64,000 nt of DNA, from NCBI RefSeq assembly GCF_000332095.2, contig NZ_KI913949.1, forward strand, positions 3,199,715 to 3,263,714, read 5' to 3'. The position numbers were made by a program, and so were the translations under genes. The DNA comes from Leptolyngbya sp. PCC 6406. GTDB lineage: Bacteria > Cyanobacteriota > Cyanobacteriia > Phormidesmidales > Phormidesmidaceae. Shown here in pieces: positions 43,313-52,352 of the stretch; the stretch's first letter is position 1, and each line of letters opens with the position of its first letter. Below the pieces are notes generated by a model. That model was not told the origin of the DNA, made no database searches, and worked only from the letters and a program-made list of their open reading frames with translations.

Positions 43313-46300
43313 CTATGCATCCTCCTCGCTTTTTGATTCTGTAGAGCTGCGGCCTGCCAATAGGGCATTTTGAATTTCTAAGTGCTCTAACTGATCCTGT
43401 GCCCATTGCCGCAGTTGTTCGTCGGGGTCATGGGTAGCTTTGTCGCGCAGCAGATCAAGGGTTTGGGGTTGGTGACGATGGTGGGTGATCAGTACTTTGA
43501 GGGCAATCTGACGAGGATTGTCTTGCCAGCTTTCCTTACGCTCAAAGGGATCGTTCAGGGTAACGCTGTGAAAACACTCAAACAACTCCGGGACAGCACC
43601 CCAGCCCTGCGCTAACTCCTTCACTGCCGTACGGCGAACATATTCATTCTCATCTCTTTGGGCACGGCTTTTGAGCCAAGGCAGGGTGTCGGGGTCGTCT
43701 TTCCAACCCTGTGCTAATTCCTTCACTGCCGTACTGCGTACATTTAAGTCCTCATCGGTTTGGGCACAGTTTTTGAGGATGGGCAAGGTATCAGGGTCGT
43801 CTTTCCAGCCTCGCGCTAACTCACTCACAGCCGTACTGCGGACAGCCCAATGCTCATCGCTTTGGGCATAGCTTTTGAGCCAAGGTAAGGTGTCGGGGTC
43901 GTCTTTCCAGCCTCGCGCTAACTCACTCATAGCCGTACTGCGGGCATTCCAATGCTTGTCGCTTTGGGCGCGGGTTTTGAGCATGGGAAAGGTGTCGGGG
44001 TCATCTTTCCAGCCTCGCGCTAACTCACTCATAGCCGTACTGCGGACAGCCCAATGCTCATCGCTTTGGGCATAGCTTTTGAGCCAAGGTAAGGTGTCGG
44101 GGTCGTCTTTCCAGCCCCGCGCTAACTCCCTCACAGCCGCACGCCGGACATTCCAATGCTTGTCGGTTTGGGCGCGACTTTTGAGCCAAGGCAAGGTGTC
44201 GAAGTCGTCTTTCCAGCCCCGTGCTAACTCCCTCACCGCTGCACTGCGGACAGATTCATTCTCATCGCTTTGGGCAAGGCTTTTGAGCCAAGGTAAGGTG
44301 TCGGGGTCGTCTTTCCAGCCCTGCGCTAACTCACTCACAGCCGTACTGCGGACAGCCCAATTCTCATCATTTTGGGCAAGGCTTTTGAGCCAGGGCAAGG
44401 TGTCGGGGTGGTCTTTCCAGCCCTGCGCTAACTCACTCACTGCCGCACGGCGGACATCCGAGTCCTTATCGGTTTGGGCGCGGGTTTTGAGGATGGGCAA
44501 GGTGTCGGGGTCGTCTTTCCAGCCCTGCGCTAACTCACTCACAGCCGTAACGCGGACAGCCCAATTCTTATCGGTTTGGGCGCAGGTTTTGAGCCAGATG
44601 AGGGTTTGGGGTTGCCCAGCCTTGAGGGTGGCGATCGCTCCCACTGCTGCTACTGGGACAGAAGAATAAGAGGCAGTCGAAAAAACCACGCATCGCTCTA
44701 GCCATGGGGGCAGTGGGGGATGATCGGGCCAGTGAGCCACGATTGCCCCCACCATGGCCTCTGCGGCCTCCAGGGTGAAGTTGTAAGGATATTCCTGCTC
44801 GACCTCAGTTTGTAACTGCTGCAATAGGTCAGTATCCAGGGCGGTAAGGGTGGCACGATCGCGCACCTCCCCTAAACAATCTGCCGCCAGGAGCAAATTC
44901 AGCAGCCCGGACTTTTCCAGGAGATCGGAATCCTCATCCAAATGCTCGGCCCGGTTGATTGTCTGCGCCATCACCCACTGAATTAAGCCCTCTGCAAACT
45001 CTGGGTCTACCATGCCCGTCACCAGCCGCAGCACCTCATGCCAGGTGGCATCCTGCCAGTGGGGGGCAAAGACCTGATCCCGTAATTGCTCGAAGGTCAA
45101 CCCTCCTTCGGCTCCCCGCTTATCAAACCGCTCCTTGATTTCAGCGGCGCAGAAATACTCCAAAAATGTGCGGTGGACAAAGGCGTAGGCATCATCCCCC
45201 AGGTAGCAGAGGATAAAATTCCGCTCCCGTAGTTGGTCAATGATCAGGGTGGCAATGCTGGGGGCGTTGGGGGCTTCCTTGATGGTTTTCAGGTAGTCCG
45301 TCAGGCAGTCCAGCAAGTCCTGGTGGCGAATAAAGTTTCCCGCTAGCCCCTTGGGGCTGGTTTGCATCCGCGCTGCCACCCGTCGCAGCATCCGCTGCTT
45401 GTCGCGGTGGTCTAGCTCAATGGGGTATTTCTCCAGGCGGGCATCCTTCAGCAGCTTTTCCTCCACATCCCACTGGTACAGCAACACCTCCGAGGCTTTT
45501 TCATAGAGCCGGGTACGATCCCTGGGTAGCTCCTCCCCCCGGTTCAAAATTGCCATCAGGGTCAACAGCAGCGGGTTTCCCGCCAGCTCTCGAATCGCTT
45601 TAGAGCGGGTAATGGCGGCGTTCAATCGTTCCCGTTTTCGTTGCCGCTCGGCCTCGTCGCGGTAGGTGAGGTCGTGCCACCGCTGCAAAAAGTCCGCGAT
45701 CTGCGCCTCCTCCAGGTCTTGCAGCATAAAGTGGTGGAATCCCGCCTCCCGCAGGGCTTCCGCCCGGTAGCCAATGATGCGAGAGGTGACCACCACCGGC
45801 ACTTGGGGGTACCGCTGGGTGAAGTTGTGGATCTGGGTCAGCACCGTGCCCCGCTGCTGGCGATCCACCACTTCATCCAACCCATCCAGCATCACCAGCG
45901 CTTTGCCCTGGGTCAGCCAGTCCTCTAGCTGATGCTGATCCAGGTGGTTGACCCAATTGCTGCCCCGGTGAACAAAGTCAATAAAGTCCTGGCATTCGCC
46001 CTTTTCCCGGCTCTGGCTGTAGCCCCGCAGCTCAATCAACAGAGGAATTTGTGCCTCGGTGCCCTGCCGCGCCCACTGCACCGCCAGATACCGCAGCAGC
46101 GTCGATTTCCCCGACCCCGGATCCCCCAGGATCACCAGGTAGGGATGGCGGGGCTGCACCGGGACGAGGTCTGCCGTTGCCCCCACAATCGCCAAAACAG
46201 ACTCCGGTACCGCTTGGCGATAGAAGTCCCGACGGCGTTCAACTTCCGCTTCCGCTAGGTCATCCAGCATTCCCGCCTGCTGGTAGCGCCGCAAATGCTC

Positions 46301-47050
46301 CTTGGGAATTTCATAGGCTTGGGGCAGGTACTCTTGGCATTCCCGCGCCTCCTGGGCCACAAACACATCCCAGAGGGATAGGCTGCGGTAGTTGGTGCCC
46401 TCCCGCTCGTACTGGCTGCTGCCCAGGCTCTCCAGCTTCAGCGCCCCATACTGTTCCAGAATGGCGTTGCGATAGCGGGTGAGGTCAAAGCCCACCGTTC
46501 GCCCAGCCAGTTGCTTCAGACTCTCGGTTTGACGCTTCTGGAGCTGAATATTCAGCACCTCGCGCAGATCGGCATCCGCTTCAATGATGCCGACAACGGC
46601 CTCCTGGTATTTCTGGGTGATGCGCCGCCACCGAAAATCCTCAACGGGAAACCCCCACTGAGGATTGAGGTAGGTTTCTTCCCAAATCTGCTTGAGGCGG
46701 GCAGCGTCTACGGTGGCGTTGCCGTCAACAAACGCCTGCCCCAGGAGAGGCCGGACGTTGACATCTTTAACAAACTGTTTTGCCGCATCCCGATAAAAGT
46801 GATTGATGCTGGTGTCAGGAACTTCGTTGTCCTTCAGTTCTTGAATAAACCGCTGGAGAAAAAAGCCGATCGCCTCCGCCATCGGCTGCTTCAGGGTCGA
46901 TGCCTTGAGTCGGGCCACGCCGCTGGTGAGACAGCCCTTGAAGAAATCCTCGACATAGCTTTCTAGCGCCGCCGTGGTGAAGCCCAGCACCTGGGTTAAG
47001 ACCACTTTGCCCAGCTCAATACCCGCCGGGATAGCCCACAATTCCATCAT
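43313..47050 (-). CDS. NACHT-HEAT NTPase (candidate antiphage STAND protein)
   Basis: The 1245-residue protein has a helical N-terminal region of unknown family (about 1-290) and a NACHT domain with VILGDPGSGKSTLLRYLA (Walker A, about 310-320), ALVMLDGLDEVVD (Walker B, about 390) and VVVTSRIIGY. The winged-helix and helical part ends near VHRTFLEYFCAAEI (about 640). From about 808 to 1150 there are nine 34-residue HEAT-like repeats with core GWKDDPDTLPWLKS then AVRSTAV. Bacterial NACHT proteins are known antiphage defence proteins in which the C-terminal repeats sense a trigger; that role here is inferred. No separate effector domain is recognisable, so the N-terminal region is the candidate effector. 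Confidence 0.85.
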   Translation of the reverse strand: MMELWAIPAGIELGKVVLTQVLGFTTAALESYVEDFFKGCLTSGVARLKASTLKQPMAEAIGFFLQRFIQELKDNEVPDTSINHFYRDAAKQFVKDVNVRPLLGQAFVDGNATVDAARLKQIWEETYLNPQWGFPVEDFRWRRITQKYQEAVVGIIEADADLREVLNIQLQKRQTESLKQLAGRTVGFDLTRYRNAILEQYGALKLESLGSSQYEREGTNYRSLSLWDVFVAQEARECQEYLPQAYEIPKEHLRRYQQAGMLDDLAEAEVERRRDFYRQAVPESVLAIVGATADLVPVQPRHPYLVILGDPGSGKSTLLRYLAVQWARQGTEAQIPLLIELRGYSQSREKGECQDFIDFVHRGSNWVNHLDQHQLEDWLTQGKALVMLDGLDEVVDRQQRGTVLTQIHNFTQRYPQVPVVVTSRIIGYRAEALREAGFHHFMLQDLEEAQIADFLQRWHDLTYRDEAERQRKRERLNAAITRSKAIRELAGNPLLLTLMAILNRGEELPRDRTRLYEKASEVLLYQWDVEEKLLKDARLEKYPIELDHRDKQRMLRRVAARMQTSPKGLAGNFIRHQDLLDCLTDYLKTIKEAPNAPSIATLIIDQLRERNFILCYLGDDAYAFVHRTFLEYFCAAEIKERFDKRGAEGGLTFEQLRDQVFAPHWQDATWHEVLRLVTGMVDPEFAEGLIQWVMAQTINRAEHLDEDSDLLEKSGLLNLLLAADCLGEVRDRATLTALDTDLLQQLQTEVEQEYPYNFTLEAAEAMVGAIVAHWPDHPPLPPWLERCVVFSTASYSSVPVAAVGAIATLKAGQPQTLIWLKTCAQTDKNWAVRVTAVSELAQGWKDDPDTLPILKTRAQTDKDSDVRRAAVSELAQGWKDHPDTLPWLKSLAQNDENWAVRSTAVSELAQGWKDDPDTLPWLKSLAQSDENESVRSAAVRELARGWKDDFDTLPWLKSRAQTDKHWNVRRAAVRELARGWKDDPDTLPWLKSYAQSDEHWAVRSTAMSELARGWKDDPDTFPMLKTRAQSDKHWNARSTAMSELARGWKDDPDTLPWLKSYAQSDEHWAVRSTAVSELARGWKDDPDTLPILKNCAQTDEDLNVRSTAVKELAQGWKDDPDTLPWLKSRAQRDENEYVRRTAVKELAQGWGAVPELFECFHSVTLNDPFERKESWQDNPRQIALKVLITHHRHQPQTLDLLRDKATHDPDEQLRQWAQDQLEHLEIQNALLAGRSSTESKSEEDA
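43617..44625. repeat. Array of nine near-identical 102-bp coding repeats
   Basis: Inside the NACHT-HEAT gene the block GGTGTCGGGGTCGTCTTTCC recurs about every 102 bp with only a few differences per copy. Each unit encodes one 34-residue HEAT-like repeat. Most variation falls in the segment between LKS and VRS, where residues would face a ligand. Nucleotide identity this high suggests recent unequal crossing-over or gene conversion. Confidence 0.9.
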
Positions 47051-47086
47051 GGCGACAGTTCAGGTAAGACGAAACGCCTCTTTCCA

Positions 47087-49267
47087 CTATGGCACTCCTC
47101 CCAGAGGGCTAGGGGACTCGCAGGCGTTGTGAATTCCTCCCTGGGCACAAATATGGGCAAGCTGGGCCGCATCAATGTTGCGGGCCACATTGAAATCCAC
47201 CCCCGCAAAGCGATCGCCCTGCTTTAGGTCCGGCACAGGGGTGACAAAACCATCGGTCACAATCGGGCTCTCGTGAGACAGAATGGCTCCCGCCAAATTG
47301 GTCCCCGCTAGATTGGCTCCCCGCAGTTGCACTTCCCGCAAATCTGCCCCCTGAAGACTCGCAGCCTGTAAGTTCGCCCCCTGAAGATTGGCCCCCACCA
47401 AACTAGCCCCTGTCAGATCGGCTCCCTGCAAATTGGCGTGACTCAAATTAGCGGCGATAAGCCTTGCATCCTGAGCCTCAATAGCCTGGAGATCGGCCTC
47501 AGAAAAATTAGCCCCATCGGCAATGACCTGACGCATCCGGGCTTCCCGCAGCTTGGCCTGGGGCAGTTGGGCCGTCGTCAAGTCAGCCGCAATCAGGCGA
47601 GCCTGGGTCAGGGTAGCCCGCTCCAGATGGGCTTGAATCAGATTTGCCCGCTCCAGGTTGACCCCCTTTAGATTTGCCAGAGTTAACTGGGCCTGGGGCA
47701 GCTTGGCCCGGAGCAAACTGGCCCCCGATAACTGCACCAGGGTCAGATCTGCGCCACTCAGGTCGGCATCCGTCAGGTCTGCGCCACTCAGATCCGCAAT
47801 CCAGTCGTCATAGGTATCGGTGTGGTGGTCGGGGCCGGGGGCAAAGAATTTGGCCCCCTGAAGTTGTGCCCGATTCATCACTGTGCCCCGCCAGCGCATT
47901 CCTGCCAGCGCTTGTTGGGGTAATGTCAGGGCAAAGTTGCCCTGATCGGCGACGAGGTACCCCAGATTCAACCCACTGAGGTCAAATTCAGGGGCGCGAT
48001 CCCCCGCTAAGGCAATCAACTGCGCCAGAATGCGGTTTACCGCCCGCAGCCGGATCGCCAAGGATCGCCGCAACGCCGGATCGGACTGCACCGTCAGATC
48101 GCGGCTGAGACTTTGATTTAGGCGCTTGAGGGCAGGCAAAGCTGCTGGACCTCGATGCACCACCGCTTGTTGCAGCGTGTCGAGCCATAACGGATCCTCC
48201 GCCTGGGCAATTAGATCCACCAATAAGGGCGTGACTCGATGATCTGCCACAGTACCTAAGGCCAACACCGCCGCCCGTCGGGATTCCCCGTTGCTCTCTG
48301 GACTCGTCAGCGTGGTGACCAGATCGGTAAATAGGGTTTGGTGTGCAGACCTAGCGCTGTGGTTTTGCCACAGGGAATAACCGCTGATGCCGACTAGACA
48401 GCCCCCGATCAAGATCCAAGCTAGGGGTAGGCGGGGCCGCTCTTGCCAGTTCTCTCGCCGAGGACTCATGACCCTGGAGGTCAACCCCCCCGTGTGCTCA
48501 GTCCAGATCAAGGCTCCAGACAGATCGGGAGACCCCAAATCCCCCAAATCCTTTGTCTCTCTCCAACGGGCAGCAAGGCGCACCATCGCTCCGGTTTCAC
48601 AATCCACAATGCAGGTGCCTGCTAGCCAGTCATGCCAGGAGCGTCGGGGCCGATTTCCCAACCCGGTCAGACTCTCGCCCACCAGTATCAAAGCCCCTAG
48701 CCCGGAGAAAATCAGTAGACTGGGAAACCCGCCACTCACACGCCAAAGACCGTAGGCCACCAATAGTGGCCCTCCCCAGCGACCCAGACCCTCCCGCAGG
48801 AGGATTCGCCGCCACCCCGGCACCTGTCCATCTAGGGCCACGATCTGGAGTCCCAGCCAGCGCTTGGGGCCGCTGCTACCCCGGCGGCTGATGCCGTATA
48901 GGTGGGCTCCAATCAAGATCAGGGGCAGTCCTACGGCCCCTGACCACAGCACCTGGGTCAGGGGGGGGGCGGACTGGGGGAGCAATCGCTGGGGGAGTCC
49001 CAAAAGTCGGGCGGTGTGGGTTTGCGCTACCCGCAGGGCAGGGCTGAGGGGGGGCTGGGGTTCCTCGGCACTGCGCTGATTTACAGACCCCCCTAGGGCC
49101 AAGGGCACGCCAATGCTGGCAGCTAGGATCGCTGCCTCTAAACTCCACGCAAGCCACCGTCGCCCCACCGTGGGTACGCGGTGGGCAAAGGGTCGGGGGG
49201 AGGTTTTGGCCTCTGAACTCGGCGCTGAACTTGTAGACGCGGAAGCGGATCGGAAGAATCGCAGCAT
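47087..49267 (-). CDS. RDD-domain membrane protein with HEAT and pentapeptide repeats
   Basis: From the ATG at 49267 the protein has 726 residues (an ATG at 49375 adds a 36-residue N-terminus that does not look coding). The RDD domain begins GRRWLAWSLEAAILAAS (about residue 35) and has three membrane segments. After another membrane segment near LAWILIGGCLVGISGY lies a HEAT-like stretch (ESRRAAVLALGTVADHRVTP). The C-terminal ~250 residues are pentapeptide repeats (ADLSGADLTDADLSGADL). The soluble repeat part probably lies in the cytosol with the RDD part in the membrane. Its function is unknown. It is upstream of the NACHT-HEAT gene on the same strand, 36 bp apart. Confidence 0.78.
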   Translation of the reverse strand: MLRFFRSASASTSSAPSSEAKTSPRPFAHRVPTVGRRWLAWSLEAAILAASIGVPLALGGSVNQRSAEEPQPPLSPALRVAQTHTARLLGLPQRLLPQSAPPLTQVLWSGAVGLPLILIGAHLYGISRRGSSGPKRWLGLQIVALDGQVPGWRRILLREGLGRWGGPLLVAYGLWRVSGGFPSLLIFSGLGALILVGESLTGLGNRPRRSWHDWLAGTCIVDCETGAMVRLAARWRETKDLGDLGSPDLSGALIWTEHTGGLTSRVMSPRRENWQERPRLPLAWILIGGCLVGISGYSLWQNHSARSAHQTLFTDLVTTLTSPESNGESRRAAVLALGTVADHRVTPLLVDLIAQAEDPLWLDTLQQAVVHRGPAALPALKRLNQSLSRDLTVQSDPALRRSLAIRLRAVNRILAQLIALAGDRAPEFDLSGLNLGYLVADQGNFALTLPQQALAGMRWRGTVMNRAQLQGAKFFAPGPDHHTDTYDDWIADLSGADLTDADLSGADLTLVQLSGASLLRAKLPQAQLTLANLKGVNLERANLIQAHLERATLTQARLIAADLTTAQLPQAKLREARMRQVIADGANFSEADLQAIEAQDARLIAANLSHANLQGADLTGASLVGANLQGANLQAASLQGADLREVQLRGANLAGTNLAGAILSHESPIVTDGFVTPVPDLKQGDRFAGVDFNVARNIDAAQLAHICAQGGIHNACESPSPLGGVP

Positions 49268-49427
49268 GGCACAGTTTGGGTGCTGTAGCCCCTGTTGTAC
49301 CATTGCACTGGGAATTTGCGGGCAGATGTGACAGGACGTATTCCCGATCTGGGGAAATTGAAGGGGGTACTTCATTCACTGCAACACTCGCTGCAATACT
49401 TACTGCAATCCTGAATCCTGGTCTCGT

Positions 49428-50252
49428 TTATGGCTGATTGGGGGTACCCAGGAGAGTCGCCAGATTGTCGCTGAGGTGCTCCAGCGGGGGACCGATGGCA
49501 TCCCGCCGCTCTTGGTGACGGTGACGACGCCAACTGCGATCGCACTTTATCCCGACCATCCTGGTATTCAGGTCTGGGTGGGGCAGGTTACTCCAGCGGT
49601 GGCGACCACCTTTATCCAGGACCACAGTATTGGGGCCATTCTGGATGCCTCCCATCCCTTTGCCACGGAAATTTCCCAACGGGCCATTGATTTGGCTCAG
49701 CAGCACCACCTACCCTATTTGCGCTACGAACGTCCGGCAACGACGATGGGGGAACCTTGGCGCGATCGCTGCGATCGCGAGGGCTTAGTTCTGCTCCACC
49801 GCTGGGCCGATCTATTCCAGCCCCAGTATTTGACACCCTGCGATCGCACCCTATTAACAGTCGGCACCCGTCAGCTTGCCGCCTTTGCCCCCTGGCACAA
49901 CCAAACCACCCTTTTTGCGCGGGTTCTGCCCCAACCCCAGGCATTAGAGGCAGCACTGGCAGCCGGCTTTTTACCTCAGCGATTGGTGGCCCTGCGGCCT
50001 CCGGTAAGTCCTGAATTAGAAACAGCCCTATGGCAGCAGTGGCAAATTACCCAGGTGGTGACCAAAGCCTCCGGCACAGCGGGGGGGGAGGCGCAAAAAC
50101 GAGACCTAGCCGCCCGCCTGGGGCTGCGGTTGCTAGTGTTGGCGCGCCCCCCAGTGCAGTATCCAGCCCAAACCCAGACCCTTGAGGCCGCAGGGACATT
50201 TGTCTTGACCATGGGGCATCTGGATGCAACCAAAGGCACCATGGTTCGTTAA
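49428..50252 (+). CDS. cobK: Precorrin-6A reductase (CobK/CbiJ)
   Basis: The frame encodes LWLIGGTQESRQIVAEVL followed by AILDASHPFATEISQRAID, LPYLRYERP, TVGTRQLAAF and VVTKASGTAGG, the full CobK pattern. CobK reduces the macrocycle of precorrin-6A in cobalamin synthesis. No ATG, GTG or TTG precedes LWLIGG in this frame back to the stop at 49359. The first standard start is the GTG at 49476, which would cut off the nucleotide-binding N-terminus. A rare start (ATT at 49374 or CTG at 49434), or a sequence error, must be assumed. The gene is divergent from the RDD protein gene. Confidence 0.85.
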   Translation, partial: LWLIGGTQESRQIVAEVLQRGTDGIPPLLVTVTTPTAIALYPDHPGIQVWVGQVTPAVATTFIQDHSIGAILDASHPFATEISQRAIDLAQQHHLPYLRYERPATTMGEPWRDRCDREGLVLLHRWADLFQPQYLTPCDRTLLTVGTRQLAAFAPWHNQTTLFARVLPQPQALEAALAAGFLPQRLVALRPPVSPELETALWQQWQITQVVTKASGTAGGEAQKRDLAARLGLRLLVLARPPVQYPAQTQTLEAAGTFVLTMGHLDATKGTMVR

Positions 50253-50528
50253 GATAACGCCGGAGCAAAGAATAATACCGAATCCGAATTGGATATCTCT
50301 GCTTCTAAGCAGAAATTTCTGCCGCCAAAGTCCTGTAAACCCTGGATTTTTCAGGATTTGCGATCGCCGCGATCGCTTTTCTCCGAGAATGCTATGCTTA
50401 TTCTCCAAAGTTGGCCCCTAGGGTGAGACCGCCTACCGTCATCCAGATTTCACCGTAGTAACGCCATCTTTAATTTAATTCCATCCTTAGAGAGACCCCC
50501 CGCCCCCTAAGATCGCCTATCGTGGCCT

Positions 50529-52010
50529 GTGCTTGACGACCTATCCTGTGCTGCTGACTCCTCCATGACCACTGTGCCCATGCCATCTGGTCCCTCTGAT
50601 GCAACTGGTCAAGACCCACGACCAGAGGCTACCCCTGCCTTTGCCCTACGGGAACTGGTGGCGCGTCTTCAGCGCGAACAATATAAAATTCAAGACCTCC
50701 TGAGTTCCCTAGGCTTTGCCCTCCGGAGTCTAAATAATCTCAATCAGTTCCTGGAACTGATTCCCATGATTGCCAGCCGGGTCACCGATGCCACTGGCGG
50801 AGCCCTCGTATTGTTTCGCCCCGATGGTCAGGTGCGGCTAGAGCGAATGCACTGCCAGAGCAACCAGCATTGCCAAGATGTCAAAATGGCTCTAGAAGCT
50901 GCCACCCGCCAAGTGACCGCTTCCTTTGCCTCTGCGTCCGCCGACAGCACCGTGACCGTGGCCCGCAGTGCCATGACTTCCCTCGACCGCTATGTGCATC
51001 GGTATTTGGGGGCAGACTTCCAGATCTTTGGCACCCCCATCATCGTGCGAAATGGAGAACGGGGGCGGCTCTACGTCTTTAGCCGCGATGCCGACTATAG
51101 CTGGAGCGAGACCCGCCAAAAACTGGTGCGATTGGTGGCAGACCAAACCTCCGTCGCCATTGAAAACGAAGAGCTAACGGTGGCCCTGCGCCAAAAGGAA
51201 CGCCTGGGACGGGAATTGGAAATTGGGGCGGAAATTCAACTCCAACTCCTACCGCGCCAGTTTCCTGCCATTGAGGGTATTGATCTGGCGGCGCGTTGCC
51301 ACACCGCGAATAAGGTCGGGGGAGACTACTACGACTTCATCCCCACCACCTACGGCCAGTTGCGCCAACCCAAGACCCAACAATCCGCCCTAGCCCCCTG
51401 GAGTTTTGCCATTGGCGACGTGATGGGCAAGGGGGTGCCCGCTGGGCTGATCATGACCATGGTGCGGGGAATGCTGCGGGCGGAGGTGCTTCACGGCCAT
51501 GCCCCCGCCCAGATATTGCAGCACCTCAACCACGTAATGCACACCGACTTGGAAAACTCCAGTCGGTTTGTCACGCTGTTTTACGGCGAGTACGACCCTC
51601 AATCCCGGCAGTTGGCCTACAGCAATGCCGCCCACAACCCCCCCTTTCTGTGGCAGGCCGCCACCAATACTGTCACCCGTCTGGATACGGTGGGGATGTT
51701 GCTAGGGCTGGATATGGAAACCCACTACTACGAGGAGCGGGTCCAGCTTCAGCCAGGGGATACGGTCATTTACTACACCGATGGCTTTACTGATGCCGCC
51801 AATGCCAAGGGAGAACGCTTTGATGAGGACAACCTGATCAATGCCCTCCAGTGGGCTTGCCGCAACCGCCATTCTGCCCAAGAGATTCTGGATTACTTAT
51901 TTGATCTGCTGAAAAAGTTCCTCGGTAGCGATCGCACTGCCGAAGATGATGTCACCCTGGTGGTGATGCGGGTCAAGCCTGAACTCCAGCTCCGGCTGTT
52001 TCAGGAATAG
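50529..52010 (+). CDS. GAF-SpoIIE (PP2C-type) phosphatase
   Basis: The protein (493 residues from the GTG at 50529; an ATG at 50565 is equally possible) has a short coiled region, a GAF domain (about 75-215, SSLGFALRSLNNLNQFLELI) and a SpoIIE/PP2C domain (about 240-490). The domain shows VGGDYYDFI, FAIGDVMGKGVPAGLIMTMV, YSNAAHNPPFL and YYTDGFTDA, which hold the metal-binding Asp residues. It should dephosphorylate an anti-sigma-factor-antagonist-type protein in response to a GAF signal. No such partner is adjacent. No membrane segment is seen. Confidence 0.88.
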   Translation: MLDDLSCAADSSMTTVPMPSGPSDATGQDPRPEATPAFALRELVARLQREQYKIQDLLSSLGFALRSLNNLNQFLELIPMIASRVTDATGGALVLFRPDGQVRLERMHCQSNQHCQDVKMALEAATRQVTASFASASADSTVTVARSAMTSLDRYVHRYLGADFQIFGTPIIVRNGERGRLYVFSRDADYSWSETRQKLVRLVADQTSVAIENEELTVALRQKERLGRELEIGAEIQLQLLPRQFPAIEGIDLAARCHTANKVGGDYYDFIPTTYGQLRQPKTQQSALAPWSFAIGDVMGKGVPAGLIMTMVRGMLRAEVLHGHAPAQILQHLNHVMHTDLENSSRFVTLFYGEYDPQSRQLAYSNAAHNPPFLWQAATNTVTRLDTVGMLLGLDMETHYYEERVQLQPGDTVIYYTDGFTDAANAKGERFDEDNLINALQWACRNRHSAQEILDYLFDLLKKFLGSDRTAEDDVTLVVMRVKPELQLRLFQE

Positions 52011-52352
52011 GCTTCCCTGTGATGGAGGTTCTGCTGCCTGTGGCGAAGTCTAGCTTGCAGCAGAGGGGACGAGGCAATATCGACGGATAGCAAATAGTAA
52101 TCCTATTTGATTGCTGAAGACCTTCTTGTTTTCGATTTCATAATGATTCCGCATTACTACTGAATTTATCGGTGTCAGAGTTTATCTGTTGCATAAAGCT
52201 ACACCGCACTATCGATAAAGATTAAGTGAAGGTACGGACAAATTCTTGCTCACCTCAATCCCTAGGCTCTAGTTTAGCTGAATAAGAACTGCGGCTAAAT
52301 ACTCAAAATAGTCTGTAGGTTCTTTGAGCAATAGGGTGCTTGAGGACATAAG
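52011..52352. other. Upstream region of the NRPS/PKS cluster
   Basis: 342 bp with no gene. The first ~70 bases are GC-rich and the rest noticeably AT-rich, as expected for a promoter region. TATCGATAAAG and TAGTTTAGCTG are visible, but no box can be assigned with confidence. The start codon at 52353 is preceded by GAGGACATAAG. Confidence 0.4.

Noticed and set aside
43617-44625. CRISPR-like regular array
   Set aside because: The period is 102 bp and the whole unit is coding and conserved, with no unique spacers between short repeats. No cas genes are nearby.
43671-44669. Long open frames on the plus strand opposite the NACHT repeats
   Set aside because: They are open only because the 102-bp repeat has no stops in that frame. 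The encoded Ser/Gln/Arg-rich repeats have no family look, while the minus-strand frame gives a clear NACHT-HEAT protein.
50600-51200. Interpreting GCGATCGC motifs as regulatory sites
   Set aside because: The octamer is spread through coding and non-coding DNA all over the window, as expected for the cyanobacterial HIP1 repeat, with no positional preference.
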